Positions 33,465-45,585 of a stretch of 64,000 nt of DNA are shown piece by piece. The DNA is from Streptomyces hyaluromycini (GTDB lineage Bacteria; Actinomycetota; Actinomycetes; Streptomycetales; Streptomycetaceae), in assembly GCF_002217755.1 (NCBI RefSeq), contig NZ_BCFL01000016.1:788319-852318 (forward strand), given 5' to 3'. A program made the translations under genes and the position numbers. The notes beneath the pieces are model-generated. The model ran no database searches. It saw nothing but the letters and a program-made list of their open reading frames with translations, and had not been told where the DNA came from. Position 1 is the stretch's first letter, and the number at the start of each line of letters is the position of its first letter.

Positions 33465-34643
33465 ATGAACGACACCGTCCGCGCCGTCAACGCGCTCACC
33501 GCACGCTGGGCGCGGCAGACCAGACAGAGCACGGTCTTCTCGGCCGCCGGTGTCTGGCCGCTGCTGGCCCTTCTCGCCGACGGCGCCGCGGGCCCGGCCC
33601 GGGACGAACTGACCCGGGCCGTGGGGATGCAAGCGGACCAGGCCGCCGCCGGTGCGCGGGAGTTACTCACGGGGCTCGACTCGATGCCGGGCGTCGGCTC
33701 GGCTCTGGGGCTGTGGACCGACCGGACGCTGGAACTGCGCGAGCAGTGGGCGGCGAGGCTGCCCGCCGACGCGCACGGGGTGCTCGGCGCCGATCTCGCC
33801 GCCTCCCAGGAGGCGCTGGACGCGTGGGCGGCGAAGCGCACCGAGGGGCTGGTCGAGCGGATGCCGGTCCGGCCGGCCGAGGGCGCCCGGATGGTGCTGG
33901 CGACCGCGCTGGCGCTGCGCACGGACTGGCAGCACCCGTTCCGGGAGACGACGCTGCGGCCCGGCTCCGGGCCCTGGCAGGGGCGGGACCTGGCCGGTCT
34001 GCACCGCAGCAGTGTCCGCCTGGACCGGATCGGCGTGACCGCGGGCCCGGACGGGCACGTCACCACGCTGAAGGTCCTCGGGGACAACGGCCTCGACGTG
34101 CACCTGGTGCTCGGCGCGGAGGGGATGGCTCCCGGGCAGGTGCTGCACACCGGCATCGGCGTCCTGGAGCGGGCCCTGCCGGTGACGACCGGCGGACAGC
34201 TGCCGTACGGGCCCGCGGGGCCGGGTGTGGTCGTGGAGCGGCAGCCGTCCGTGGCCCCGGACCCGATACGGCTCGATGTGACCACCCCGGGCTTCGCGGT
34301 CCGCGCCGACCACGATCTGCTCCAGCTCCACGGGCTGTTCGGGCTCTCCACGGCCGCGGACGCCCGCGAGGGGCACTTCCCCGGGATCAGCGCCGCGCCG
34401 CTCGCCATCGGGGCGGCCGGGCAGTCCGCGGTCGCGGAGTTCGGGCCGCTGGGCTTCCGGGCCGCCGCGGTCACCGCCGTGGTGGCGGCGCCGGGCGGCG
34501 GGCCGGCGCAGCACCGGCACGAGTCCACGGTGGTGCGGGCCGCCTTCGACCGGCCGTTCGGCTTCCTTGCTGTGCACCGGCAGACGCGGCTGGTGCTGGC
34601 GGCGGGGTGGGTTACGGAGCCGACAGCCGTGGGCCGGCTGTAA
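33465..34643 (+). CDS. Serpin-family protein
   Basis: The 392-aa protein has serpin hallmarks: N-terminal STVFSAAGVWPLLALLADGAAGPARDEL, the shutter-like core, the hinge and reactive-loop region FRAAAVTAVVAAPGGGP (about residues 330-347), and the C-terminal signature FDRPFGFLAVHRQTRLVLAAGWV. No signal peptide is seen, so it is probably cytoplasmic. Codon 67 is TTA (33663-33665), suggesting bldA-dependent translation, in line with protease control during development. The target protease is unknown. Confidence 0.85.
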   Translation: MNDTVRAVNALTARWARQTRQSTVFSAAGVWPLLALLADGAAGPARDELTRAVGMQADQAAAGARELLTGLDSMPGVGSALGLWTDRTLELREQWAARLPADAHGVLGADLAASQEALDAWAAKRTEGLVERMPVRPAEGARMVLATALALRTDWQHPFRETTLRPGSGPWQGRDLAGLHRSSVRLDRIGVTAGPDGHVTTLKVLGDNGLDVHLVLGAEGMAPGQVLHTGIGVLERALPVTTGGQLPYGPAGPGVVVERQPSVAPDPIRLDVTTPGFAVRADHDLLQLHGLFGLSTAADAREGHFPGISAAPLAIGAAGQSAVAEFGPLGFRAAAVTAVVAAPGGGPAQHRHESTVVRAAFDRPFGFLAVHRQTRLVLAAGWVTEPTAVGRL

Positions 34644-34663
34644 GTGCCGCGATGCGCCGTCGT

Positions 34664-34721
34664 TCGGCTGCGGCGCCGTCGTGGCTGGTCGCGCAGTTCC
34701 CCGCGCCCCTTACGGGGCGCT
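34664..34721 (+). repeat. REP-like repeat between convergent serpin and SDR genes
   Basis: This copy reads CGTCGTGGCTGGTCGCGCAG then TTCCCCGCGCCCC and a CGCCCC/GGGGCG hairpin (34703-34719). It fills the gap between two convergent genes and is a likely bidirectional terminator. Confidence 0.75.
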
Positions 34722-34726
34722 GATGC

Positions 34727-35554
34727 TCAGCTGAAATCAGTGGCCCGCGTGCGCTTCTCCCAGGCGGCGATGTCCCCTCGTACGGCGTCCAGTTGGGTCA
34801 GTACGGCGGTTACCGCGTCGTCGCCCAGGGGGAGGTGCAGCGGGGTCTCCTCGGCGTTCAGGGCGGCCAGGATCAGGGCGGCCGCCTTGGCCGGGTCGCC
34901 GGGCTGGCTGCCGTCGCCGCCCTCCACGAAGCCGCGGGTCTCGGCGACCTTGGCGTACACGCCGGTGTCGGAACTGACCCCGGCCCGACCGGCATCGAAG
35001 AGCGACGTGCGGAAGGCGCCCGGCTCCACGATCAGCACCTTGATCCCGAACTCCTTCACCTCGTCGGCGAGACCCTCGGACATGCCCTCCAGCGCGAACT
35101 TCGTGCCGCTGTAGGCCGAGAAGCCCGCGAAGGACATCTGCCCGCCCATGCTGCTCATCTGGACGACGGCTCCCGAGCGCTGGGCGCGCAGGTGCGGCAG
35201 GACCGCCCGGACCAGCGCGGCCGGGCCGAACACATGCAGGTCGAACAGGTCGCGCAGTTCGGCGTCGGTGGTCTCCTCGAAGGCGCCGACGTGGGTGCGG
35301 CCCGCATTGTTGACCAGGACGTCGATCCGCCCGTGCCGGGCGATCAGGTCCGCCACGGCGGGCCCGATCGCCGCCGTGTCCGTGACGTCCAGGCGGACCG
35401 GGTCCACCCGGCCGGGGTGGGCGGCGGCCAGCTCCGCCAGTGCCTCGGGGCGCCGGGCCGCCCCGACCACGGTGTCGCCCGCGGCGAGCGCGGCCTCGGC
35501 GAGCGCCCGGCCGAAGCCGCTGCTCGCGCCGGTGATCAGCCAGACCCTGCTCAT
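34727..35554 (-). CDS. Short-chain dehydrogenase/reductase
   Basis: ATG 35554 (GGGAGA about 7 nt upstream) gives 275 aa. It has the cofactor motif TGASSGFG (residues 8-15), NNAG, and the catalytic S...YSGTK (MSSMGGQMSFAGFSAYSGTKFALEG), with VEPGAFRT after it. The classical SDR layout suggests NADPH-dependent reduction of a carbonyl compound. The substrate is unknown. It is monocistronic and convergent with the serpin gene. Confidence 0.9.
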   Translation of the reverse strand: MSRVWLITGASSGFGRALAEAALAAGDTVVGAARRPEALAELAAAHPGRVDPVRLDVTDTAAIGPAVADLIARHGRIDVLVNNAGRTHVGAFEETTDAELRDLFDLHVFGPAALVRAVLPHLRAQRSGAVVQMSSMGGQMSFAGFSAYSGTKFALEGMSEGLADEVKEFGIKVLIVEPGAFRTSLFDAGRAGVSSDTGVYAKVAETRGFVEGGDGSQPGDPAKAAALILAALNAEETPLHLPLGDDAVTAVLTQLDAVRGDIAAWEKRTRATDFS

Positions 35555-35597
35555 ACGCCGTCTCCCGGTCCTTCGTGGTGTGCTCAGCCAACCACCC

Positions 35598-37115
35598 TTA
35601 CCCGAAAGGGAGTTCACGTCCAATGGGTTTCCGCGGCGGGTTCACCTCACCGGCGTACGCCGTGAGCAGCGGCAGCCGTACGGTGAACACCGTGCGGCCC
35701 GGTTCGCTGCTGACCTCCGCGCGGCCCGCGTGGGCGGCGGACACGGCGGCGACGATCGCGAGGCCGAGGCCGCTGCTGCCGGTGGCCCGGGAGCGGGAGG
35801 CGTCGCCGCGGGCGAACCGCTCGAAGACGCGGGGCAGCAGCTCGGGCGGGATGCCGGGGCCGTCGTCGGCGACCCGGACCACCGCCTGGTCGCCGACGGT
35901 CCGGACGGTCACGGTGACCCTGGTGCCGGGCGGGGTGTGGGTGCGGGCGTTGGCGAGGAGGTTGGCGACGACCTGGTGGAGGCGGTCCGGGTCGCCCTCG
36001 ACCAGCACCAGGTCGCCCGGCATCAGGAACTCCCAGCGGTGGTCGGGTCCGGCCGCGCGGGCGTCGGCCACGGCCTCGGCGAGCAGCGGGCCGAGGCCCA
36101 CCTCCTCGTGGGCCAGCGGGCGGCCGGTGTCCAGGCGGGCGAGGAGCAGCAGGTCCTCGACGAGGGTGCGCATCCGGCCGATGCCGGACTCCATGCGGCC
36201 CAGCGCGTACTCGGCCTGCGGAGCCGCCGACTTCGGTGCGCGGCGCACCAGTTGGAGGTGGCCGGCGACGGAGGCGAGCGGGGTGCGCAGTTCGTGGCCG
36301 GCGTCGGCGAGGAAGTCCCGCATGCGCAGCTCGGTGGCGTAGCGGTCGGCGAGGGCGCTCTCGACGTGTCCGAGCAGCCGGTTGACGGCCTCGGCGAGCC
36401 GGCCGGTCTCGGTGCCGCAGTCGGCCTCAGGAACCCGCTCCAGGGCACGGACCTCGCCGTGTCCGAGCGGTTCGCGGGAGATGCGGGTGGCGGTGGCGAC
36501 GACGCGTTGCAGGGGCCGTAGCTGACGGCCGATCACGGTGGCCCCGATCAGCGCGGCGACGGCGAGCGCGGCGGCCGCGATCGCCGACTCGACGGCCAGC
36601 AGCCGGCCGAGCATCCGGTCCACCGGGCGCACCGACAGCGCGGTGACCACGGTGATCTCGGTGGTCCGGGTGTCGGCGCGCACGGCCTTGACCCGGTACG
36701 TGCCGCGGCCGGGCAGCTCCAGGGTGTGGCGGTGGCCGTCGGCCTCGACCGTGGCGAGGATCCGCCGCTGGCCGGCGGTCGGGGCGGTCAGCTCCCCGGA
36801 GCCGGTCACCACCGCCGCGTGCCGGACCGTGCCCGCGCCGTGCCGGCCGGCCACGGAGACGCCGATGGTGCCCGCCGGGACCCCGAACGCCCTGAGGTAG
36901 GGCAGGCCGCTGGTCGGGGCGCCGATCTGGCCGCGGGCGGCCGACGAGTGCTCGGCGAGGGCGTCCAGGCGCTGGTCGAGTCCGGCCATCAGGTAGGTGC
37001 GCATGGTCAGCCCGGTGATGGCGATGATCGCGACGGAGAGCGCGGCCAGCAGCAGGCTGCTGGAGAGGATCATCCGGGAACGCAGGCTGCGCGGCCGGCG
37101 CGGGCCGCGTCTCAT
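35598..37115 (-). CDS. Two-component sensor histidine kinase
   Basis: The 505-aa membrane kinase has two helices (about 17-37 and 168-190) flanking an extracytoplasmic sensor region, a HAMP linker (RQLRPLQRVVATATRIS), an HisKA H-box DAGHELRTPLASV, N-box NLLANARTHTPP, and DDGPGIP, FERFARGDASRS and GSSGLGLAIV of the ATPase. The ATG overlaps the response regulator stop as ATGA. It would sense an envelope signal and phosphorylate the upstream-encoded regulator. Confidence 0.93.
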   Translation of the reverse strand: MRRGPRRPRSLRSRMILSSSLLLAALSVAIIAITGLTMRTYLMAGLDQRLDALAEHSSAARGQIGAPTSGLPYLRAFGVPAGTIGVSVAGRHGAGTVRHAAVVTGSGELTAPTAGQRRILATVEADGHRHTLELPGRGTYRVKAVRADTRTTEITVVTALSVRPVDRMLGRLLAVESAIAAAALAVAALIGATVIGRQLRPLQRVVATATRISREPLGHGEVRALERVPEADCGTETGRLAEAVNRLLGHVESALADRYATELRMRDFLADAGHELRTPLASVAGHLQLVRRAPKSAAPQAEYALGRMESGIGRMRTLVEDLLLLARLDTGRPLAHEEVGLGPLLAEAVADARAAGPDHRWEFLMPGDLVLVEGDPDRLHQVVANLLANARTHTPPGTRVTVTVRTVGDQAVVRVADDGPGIPPELLPRVFERFARGDASRSRATGSSGLGLAIVAAVSAAHAGRAEVSSEPGRTVFTVRLPLLTAYAGEVNPPRKPIGRELPFG

Positions 37116-37819
37116 CGCTTCGCTTCGGCGGGCTTCATCAGGTAGCCGACGCCGCGCACGGTGTGGATGAGGACGGACCGGTCGTGCTCGATCTTGCGGC
37201 GCAGGTAGCTGACGTAGCTCTCGACGATGTTCAGGTGCCGGTCGGCCTCGTCGGCCCAGACGTTGTCGAGGAGCTCCGCCCGGCCGAGGACCCGGCCGGT
37301 GTGCCGCATCAGGTAGCGCAGCAGCTCGAACTCCCGGGCGGTGAGCCGGACCGGGCTGCCGGACCGGTGCACCTGCCGGGTCTCCTCGTCGAGGGTCAGG
37401 TCGCCGACGACGAGCAGCGAGCCGCCCGCGCCGCCCGCGTCGCAGCGGCGCAGCAGGGCGCGCAGCCGGACCACGACCTCGTCGAGGTCGAACGGCTTGG
37501 GCACGTAGTCGTCGGCGCCCGCGCACAGGCCGGCGACCCGGTCCTCCACGCTCTCCCGGGCGGTCAGGAACAGCACGGGGAGGTCCGGCCGCCAGGCCCG
37601 GAGCCGCCGCAGCACCTCCAGGCCCTCCAGGTCGGGCAGCCCGCGGTCCAGGACGACCGCGTCGGGCCGGAAGCCGCGGGCCGCCCGCAGGGCCGTCGTG
37701 CCGTCCGGTGCCGGCTCGGTCCGCCAGCCCTCGGCCCGCAGCACCGTCACCAGCAGGTCGGTCAGGTCCTTCTCGTCGTCCACGACCAGGATCCGTGGGG
37801 TACCGGTGGATAACTTCAT
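37112..37819 (-). CDS. OmpR/PhoB-family response regulator
   Basis: The 235-aa protein has a receiver domain with the acidic pair VVDDE (13-16), phosphoacceptor D58 (VVLDRGLPD), T86 and K108 (VPKPFD), and a winged-helix output domain (DEETRQVHRSGSPVRLTAREFELLRYLM...NIVESYVSYLRRKI). Codon 3 is TTA (37811-37813), so expression should need the bldA tRNA. A GGGAGGT motif lies rather far (16 nt) from the ATG. It is co-translated with the kinase gene. Confidence 0.92.
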   Translation of the reverse strand: MKLSTGTPRILVVDDEKDLTDLLVTVLRAEGWRTEPAPDGTTALRAARGFRPDAVVLDRGLPDLEGLEVLRRLRAWRPDLPVLFLTARESVEDRVAGLCAGADDYVPKPFDLDEVVVRLRALLRRCDAGGAGGSLLVVGDLTLDEETRQVHRSGSPVRLTAREFELLRYLMRHTGRVLGRAELLDNVWADEADRHLNIVESYVSYLRRKIEHDRSVLIHTVRGVGYLMKPAEAKR

Positions 37820-37901
37820 GGCCGGTGACCGTCCACCTCCCGGCCGTGAGACGCGTGGGTGCGGACTGTGAAGGAGCTGTCGGGCTGTCAGGTCCGGTTG
37901 C

Positions 37902-40989
<3,088 letters not shown>

Positions 40990-41017
40990 GGCAGACGACA
41001 GACGGCACATCGCGGCC

Positions 41018-43747
41018 CTACCAGCGGAGCACCACCGTGCGGATCTCCCAGGGGCCCAGGACGAGTTCGAGGCCGTCCCGCACCGGTTCGGGGGCGATGG
41101 GCCGGCCGAGCAGGTCCACGGTGGTCGCCTCGGTGAAGGCGCCGGTCACGCGGACGGCCGTCGCGGTGTCGCGCATCGCGGCCAGCCGGACCTCGGTGCC
41201 GGGCCCGTGCTCGGGGTCGGTGACGCGGCGGATGCTCGACACGTGCACGTCCCGGCCGTCGACCTGCACGCCGGCCGCGTCGGGGGGCAGCGGGGCGCCG
41301 CCGGGCGCGGTGCCGCGGGTGACGAGGCAGTCGTTCCGGAACTCCTCGGCGAGGGCGACCGCGTTCGCGCCCTGCCAGCCGGCCGCCCAGGGCAGCACGG
41401 CGAACCGGTTCTCGATGCGCATGCCCAGGTCCTGGGCGCCCGGGGCCGGGATCTCGCTCGCGGCGGGTTCGTCGCGCAGGGGGTGGATGTTGACGCTGAT
41501 GGAGCCGATGGCGCGCAGCAGGGTGAGGGCGAGCGCGGAGCCGTCGTCGACGAGTTCGTACTCGGCGGAGTGGTCGAGCAGGACGGTGGCCGGGCCCGCC
41601 GACACGAAGGTGCTCGCCGGGAACGTCGGGAGCGGGTACTCGCCCCAGCCGCCCTCGGCGGTCAGCCCGCGCTCGGTGACGGCGAACTGCCCGGCCGACG
41701 CGGAGCCGGTGACGGGCACGGGCAGCGGGACGTGGAGGCGCAGCCGGTGGTCGGCGGACCGGTTCAGGAACGCCGTGGAGACCCGGACGAAGGGCTCGCC
41801 CGCACGGACCTCCACGAGCATCTCCACGGGGGTCGGGACGGTACGGCCGCTGCGCCGGTCCCGGTCGCCGTCGGCGAGCGCTTCCGGCCAGTCGTAGACG
41901 CGGGTGACGCGCAACCGGGCCCGCAGCGGGCCGCTTTCGAGGAGATCGACCGCGACACGGGTCGGCCCGGACACCAGGACGTCGTGGGCGGGCGGGGCGT
42001 AGTTGTAGCTGTCGCCTCGGTCACCGCCGTCCACCAGGCGGCCGACGCCGGACAGGACGGTGCCGTCGGCGCCGGTCACGTCCAGGGTGCCGTCGGCGGC
42101 CACGGCGACCCGGACCAGGCCGTTGGAGAGGGTGTCCGCCGTCGCCGTCGCGCCCCGCGGCGCGGGGGCGGCGGGCCGGTCGTCGCCCGCCTCGACCCGG
42201 AAGGCGGCCAGCCCGGCGGCGGGGACGGGCACCGCCACCAGTGCGGTGGCCCGGGCCTGGGCCAGGGTCCGCACCCGCCACTCCCCCGGATGCGCCGCGG
42301 CCGCGGCCGCGACCTCGCCGCGCAGGGTCATCAGGTCGAAGGGTCCTTCCGGGACCTCGGCGAGGTGGAAGACCAGGGAGTTCGGGGTGAGTTCGTAGCC
42401 GTTGATCAGCAGGCCGAACAGCTCGCGGCGGTGGATGCGGCGCAGGACGCGTTCCAGCTGGGAGGCGTCGAGCTGCTCGTCGCTGAGGACGGTGGGGGCC
42501 TGGGAGACCAGCTGTACGGGGTGCGCGGAGCCGTCGGCGGTGGTGGCGACCAGCGTGCTCCCCTCAGGTGCGGCGACGACGTCCACCTCGACCAGTGCGG
42601 TCCGCGGCGCCGGCAGCGGGTTGGCGACCAGGTAGGCGTCGCCGGGCACCCCGGCGGCGGGCTCGGCGAGGGCCGCGTCCCGGACCGCGCGGGCGGTCTG
42701 CGCGGCCTCGGCGAGGCGGGCCGCGACCTGGTCGCAGGTCTCGTCGGTGCCGGAGCCGACCACCGAGTCGTGCGCGGTGGACTCGATGATCTTGTGCCAG
42801 GCGAGGGCGAGGAAGCCGGACTCGTCGCGGCCGGACCACAGGGCGTTCATCCGCTCGGCGTGGTCGACCGTCCGCTCGGCGGCGGCCATCCGCTGCTTGA
42901 GCCCGAGCCGGACCGACAGCACGCCCGGGAGGATGTTGCCCCGCACATGGCTGCGCAGTTCACCGGTGACGACGGCGGTCACCTCGTCCCGCACGTGCCC
43001 CCGGATGTACTCGTCGAGGGTGGCTACGGTGATCGGCCGCTCCTCCCCGGAGGCCTTGCGCAGCCAGTCCGCCAGCCGCGGGTCCGGGGCGTTGTGGTCG
43101 GTGCCGGCCATGGCGAGCACCGGGTCGTCGCCCCACCGGTCCGCCGTCATCTCGGCGTACTCGCCGAGCGCGTGCCGGATCCGGTCCGGTACCAGCAGCA
43201 CGTCGAGACCGTTGTCGTATCCGTCGAAGAGGAACTCGGTGCGCACCTCGGAGCCGTCGGGCGCGCGCCAGCGGAAGGCGTGTCCGTCGACCGTGCCGGG
43301 CACCCCGCGCCACAGCGCCGCGTGCTCGATGCCGGCGCGGGCCAGGATCTGCGGCATCTGCGCGATGTGGCCGAACATGTCCGGCAGATAACCGATCGGC
43401 ATCGCACCGCCGAGCCGTTCGGCGGCCGCCCAGCCCATCTGGAGGTTGCGGACGACGGTCTCGCCGGAGCAGAGGAACTCGTCGAGCAGGATCAGCCACG
43501 GCCCGACGGCCAGCCGGCCCTCGCGGACCAGGGCCGCGACCCGGTCGCGGTTCTCGGGCCGCATCTCCAGGTAGTCCTCGACCGCGGCCATCTGCCCGTC
43601 GACGGTGAACCGGAAGCCGGGGTCGGCCTCGGCCGTCTCCAGCACGGTGTCGAGGGCGGCGACAAGGCGGTGCCGGAACACCTGGAACGGCTCGTACCAC
43701 TCCCGGTCCCAGTGGAAGTGGGGCACGAAGACAGCCGGGTTGGGCAT
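41018..43747 (-). CDS. Glycoside hydrolase family 38 alpha-mannosidase
   Basis: ATG 43747 (GAAGG about 10 nt upstream) gives 909 aa. The N-terminal catalytic domain has the zinc-binding segment HFHWDREW (H10, H12, D14) and nucleophile D123 in GYLPDMFGH. The middle domain and all-beta C-terminus complete the family layout. No signal peptide is seen, so it works inside the cell, probably removing alpha-mannose from imported glycan pieces. The gene follows the permease gene after 29 bp, so it belongs to the ABC operon. Confidence 0.93.
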   Translation of the reverse strand: MPNPAVFVPHFHWDREWYEPFQVFRHRLVAALDTVLETAEADPGFRFTVDGQMAAVEDYLEMRPENRDRVAALVREGRLAVGPWLILLDEFLCSGETVVRNLQMGWAAAERLGGAMPIGYLPDMFGHIAQMPQILARAGIEHAALWRGVPGTVDGHAFRWRAPDGSEVRTEFLFDGYDNGLDVLLVPDRIRHALGEYAEMTADRWGDDPVLAMAGTDHNAPDPRLADWLRKASGEERPITVATLDEYIRGHVRDEVTAVVTGELRSHVRGNILPGVLSVRLGLKQRMAAAERTVDHAERMNALWSGRDESGFLALAWHKIIESTAHDSVVGSGTDETCDQVAARLAEAAQTARAVRDAALAEPAAGVPGDAYLVANPLPAPRTALVEVDVVAAPEGSTLVATTADGSAHPVQLVSQAPTVLSDEQLDASQLERVLRRIHRRELFGLLINGYELTPNSLVFHLAEVPEGPFDLMTLRGEVAAAAAAHPGEWRVRTLAQARATALVAVPVPAAGLAAFRVEAGDDRPAAPAPRGATATADTLSNGLVRVAVAADGTLDVTGADGTVLSGVGRLVDGGDRGDSYNYAPPAHDVLVSGPTRVAVDLLESGPLRARLRVTRVYDWPEALADGDRDRRSGRTVPTPVEMLVEVRAGEPFVRVSTAFLNRSADHRLRLHVPLPVPVTGSASAGQFAVTERGLTAEGGWGEYPLPTFPASTFVSAGPATVLLDHSAEYELVDDGSALALTLLRAIGSISVNIHPLRDEPAASEIPAPGAQDLGMRIENRFAVLPWAAGWQGANAVALAEEFRNDCLVTRGTAPGGAPLPPDAAGVQVDGRDVHVSSIRRVTDPEHGPGTEVRLAAMRDTATAVRVTGAFTEATTVDLLGRPIAPEPVRDGLELVLGPWEIRTVVLRW

Positions 43748-43776
43748 GGTGGGGAACACCTTCTGTGCGTGGGGGG

Positions 43777-44634
43777 TCACTTGAGCGAGCCGGCGGCGAG
43801 GCCGGTGCGCCAGAACCGCTGGAGGAGGATGAAGACGACGATCACCGGCAGGATCGACACCAGTGAGCCGGTGATGATGGACTCCTGGAGCAGCGGGGCG
43901 CGGGCGGTCTGGCCGTTCCACTCGTACAGGCCGAGGGTGATCGGGAAGAGGGACTCCTTCTGGAGCATGACCATCGGCAGGAAGAAGTTGTTCCAGATGG
44001 CCACGAACTGGAACAGGAAGATGGTCACCAGGGCCGGTGTCATCAGCCGGAAGCCCACCGAGAAGAAGATCCGGAACTCGCCGGCCCCGTCCAGCCGCGC
44101 CGACTCGATCAGCTCCTGCGGCACGGAGGCGTTGGCGAAGATCCGCGCCAGGTAGACGCCGAACGGGCTGACGATGCTGGGCAGGAAGACGGCGAAGTAG
44201 GTGTTGACGAGACCGGTCGCCGAGAACAGCAGGAACAGCGGCAGGGCGAGCGCGGTGGTGGGCACCAGGACGCCGCCGAGGATGACGGAGAACAGGAACT
44301 CCCGGCCGCGGAAGGTGAACTTGGCGAGGGCGTAGCCGCACAGCGCGGAGATCAGGGTGCCCACGGCCGCGCCCAGCACCGCGTACAGGACGGTGTTGAG
44401 GGCCCAGCGGCCGAAGATGCCGTCGCTGCGGGTGAACAGGGTCCGGAGGTTCTCGAACAGGCTGAAGTGCGAGAACACCAGGCCGTTGGTGGCGGCGAGG
44501 TCGCCCTGCGGCTTGGTCGAGGCGACGACCAGGAAGTACACCGGCAGCAGGAAGTAGACGGCCAGGAGCAGCATCAGCCCCATGGCGGCGGTACGGCTGA
44601 CCCGGCTTTCGCGAGTAGTGGTCGGGTTGCTCAC
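43777..44634 (-). CDS. Carbohydrate ABC transporter permease (MalG type)
   Basis: The GTG start overlaps the upstream permease stop (GTGA), giving 285 aa. Six membrane segments are expected. The EAA loop is visible as PQELIESARLDGAGEFRIFFSVGFRLMTPAL. It is the second pore subunit of the sugar importer. Like most such systems it lacks its own ATPase gene here and presumably shares a multipurpose MsiK-like ATPase encoded elsewhere. Confidence 0.93.
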   Translation of the reverse strand: MSNPTTTRESRVSRTAAMGLMLLLAVYFLLPVYFLVVASTKPQGDLAATNGLVFSHFSLFENLRTLFTRSDGIFGRWALNTVLYAVLGAAVGTLISALCGYALAKFTFRGREFLFSVILGGVLVPTTALALPLFLLFSATGLVNTYFAVFLPSIVSPFGVYLARIFANASVPQELIESARLDGAGEFRIFFSVGFRLMTPALVTIFLFQFVAIWNNFFLPMVMLQKESLFPITLGLYEWNGQTARAPLLQESIITGSLVSILPVIVVFILLQRFWRTGLAAGSLK

Positions 44635-45578
44635 AGTCCCGCCTTCTTCGAGGTCAGTCGCATGAACCCGAAGCTCAAGACGAAGGTGATGACGGCGATG
44701 ACGACGGAGATGGCCGCGGCCTGCTGGTAGTTGTTCCCGGAGGCCACCGTGTAGGCGAGCATGTTCGGGGTGAACGTGCTGGAGATGTTCGAGGAGATCT
44801 GCCGCAGCACCGCCGGCTCGGCGTACAGCTGGAGCGTGCCGATGATCGAGAAGACGGTGGTCAGGACGATCGACGGGGCGATGATCGGGACCTTGATCCG
44901 CCAGGCGATGGCCCAGTTGGAGGCGCCGTCGATCTTGGCGGCCTCGTAGAGCTCCTGCGGGATCGACTGGAGCGCCGAGAACATGATCAGCATGTTGTAG
45001 CCGGTCCACAGCCAGGTGGAGACGTTCGCGGCCGACCACAGGACGGCACCCGGGCCGAGGAAGTCGGGGTGCAGCCCGATGCCGTTCAGCAGATCGACGA
45101 CCGGGCTGAGCTGGGGCGAGTAGAGGTACGACCACATGATGGCGGCGATGACGCCGGGCACCGCGTACGGCATGAACGCGACGATGCGGAAGAACCCCTT
45201 GGCCCGCAGCAGGGGCGTGTCGAGCAGCAGCGCGATGATCAGGGCCACGAACAGCATGACCGGCACCTGCACGATGCCGAACAGGCCGATGCGGCCGATG
45301 CTGGACCAGAACTCGGTGTTCTGGAGCACCTGCCCGTACTGCTCGAAGCCGCCGAAGGTCGTGTACGACGTCCCGTACTGGCCGCCGGAGCGGCGCACGA
45401 CGCGGAAGCTCTGCCAGAGGGCGTAGCCGACCGGCACCAGGTAGAAGAGCAGGAACGGCAGGAAGAACGGGGTCACGAAGGCGGCGACGGTGGCCGCCCG
45501 GGGGCCGCCGCCGTTCGGGCGACGGCGGCCTCCGGGCGTGGTTCGCACGCCGGCCGAGCGGGTTGCGAGGTCGGTCAT
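44631..45578 (-). CDS. Carbohydrate ABC transporter permease (MalF type)
   Basis: The 315-aa protein has a basic Gly-rich N-terminus, a first helix (AFVTPFFLPFLLFYLVPVGYALW), and the EAA loop PQELYEAAKIDGASNWAIAWRIKVPIIAPSI. It is the first pore subunit of the sugar importer and starts 7 bp after the binding-protein stop. Confidence 0.93.
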   Translation of the reverse strand: MTDLATRSAGVRTTPGGRRRPNGGGPRAATVAAFVTPFFLPFLLFYLVPVGYALWQSFRVVRRSGGQYGTSYTTFGGFEQYGQVLQNTEFWSSIGRIGLFGIVQVPVMLFVALIIALLLDTPLLRAKGFFRIVAFMPYAVPGVIAAIMWSYLYSPQLSPVVDLLNGIGLHPDFLGPGAVLWSAANVSTWLWTGYNMLIMFSALQSIPQELYEAAKIDGASNWAIAWRIKVPIIAPSIVLTTVFSIIGTLQLYAEPAVLRQISSNISSTFTPNMLAYTVASGNNYQQAAAISVVIAVITFVLSFGFMRLTSKKAGL

Positions 45579-45585
45579 CGAACGG

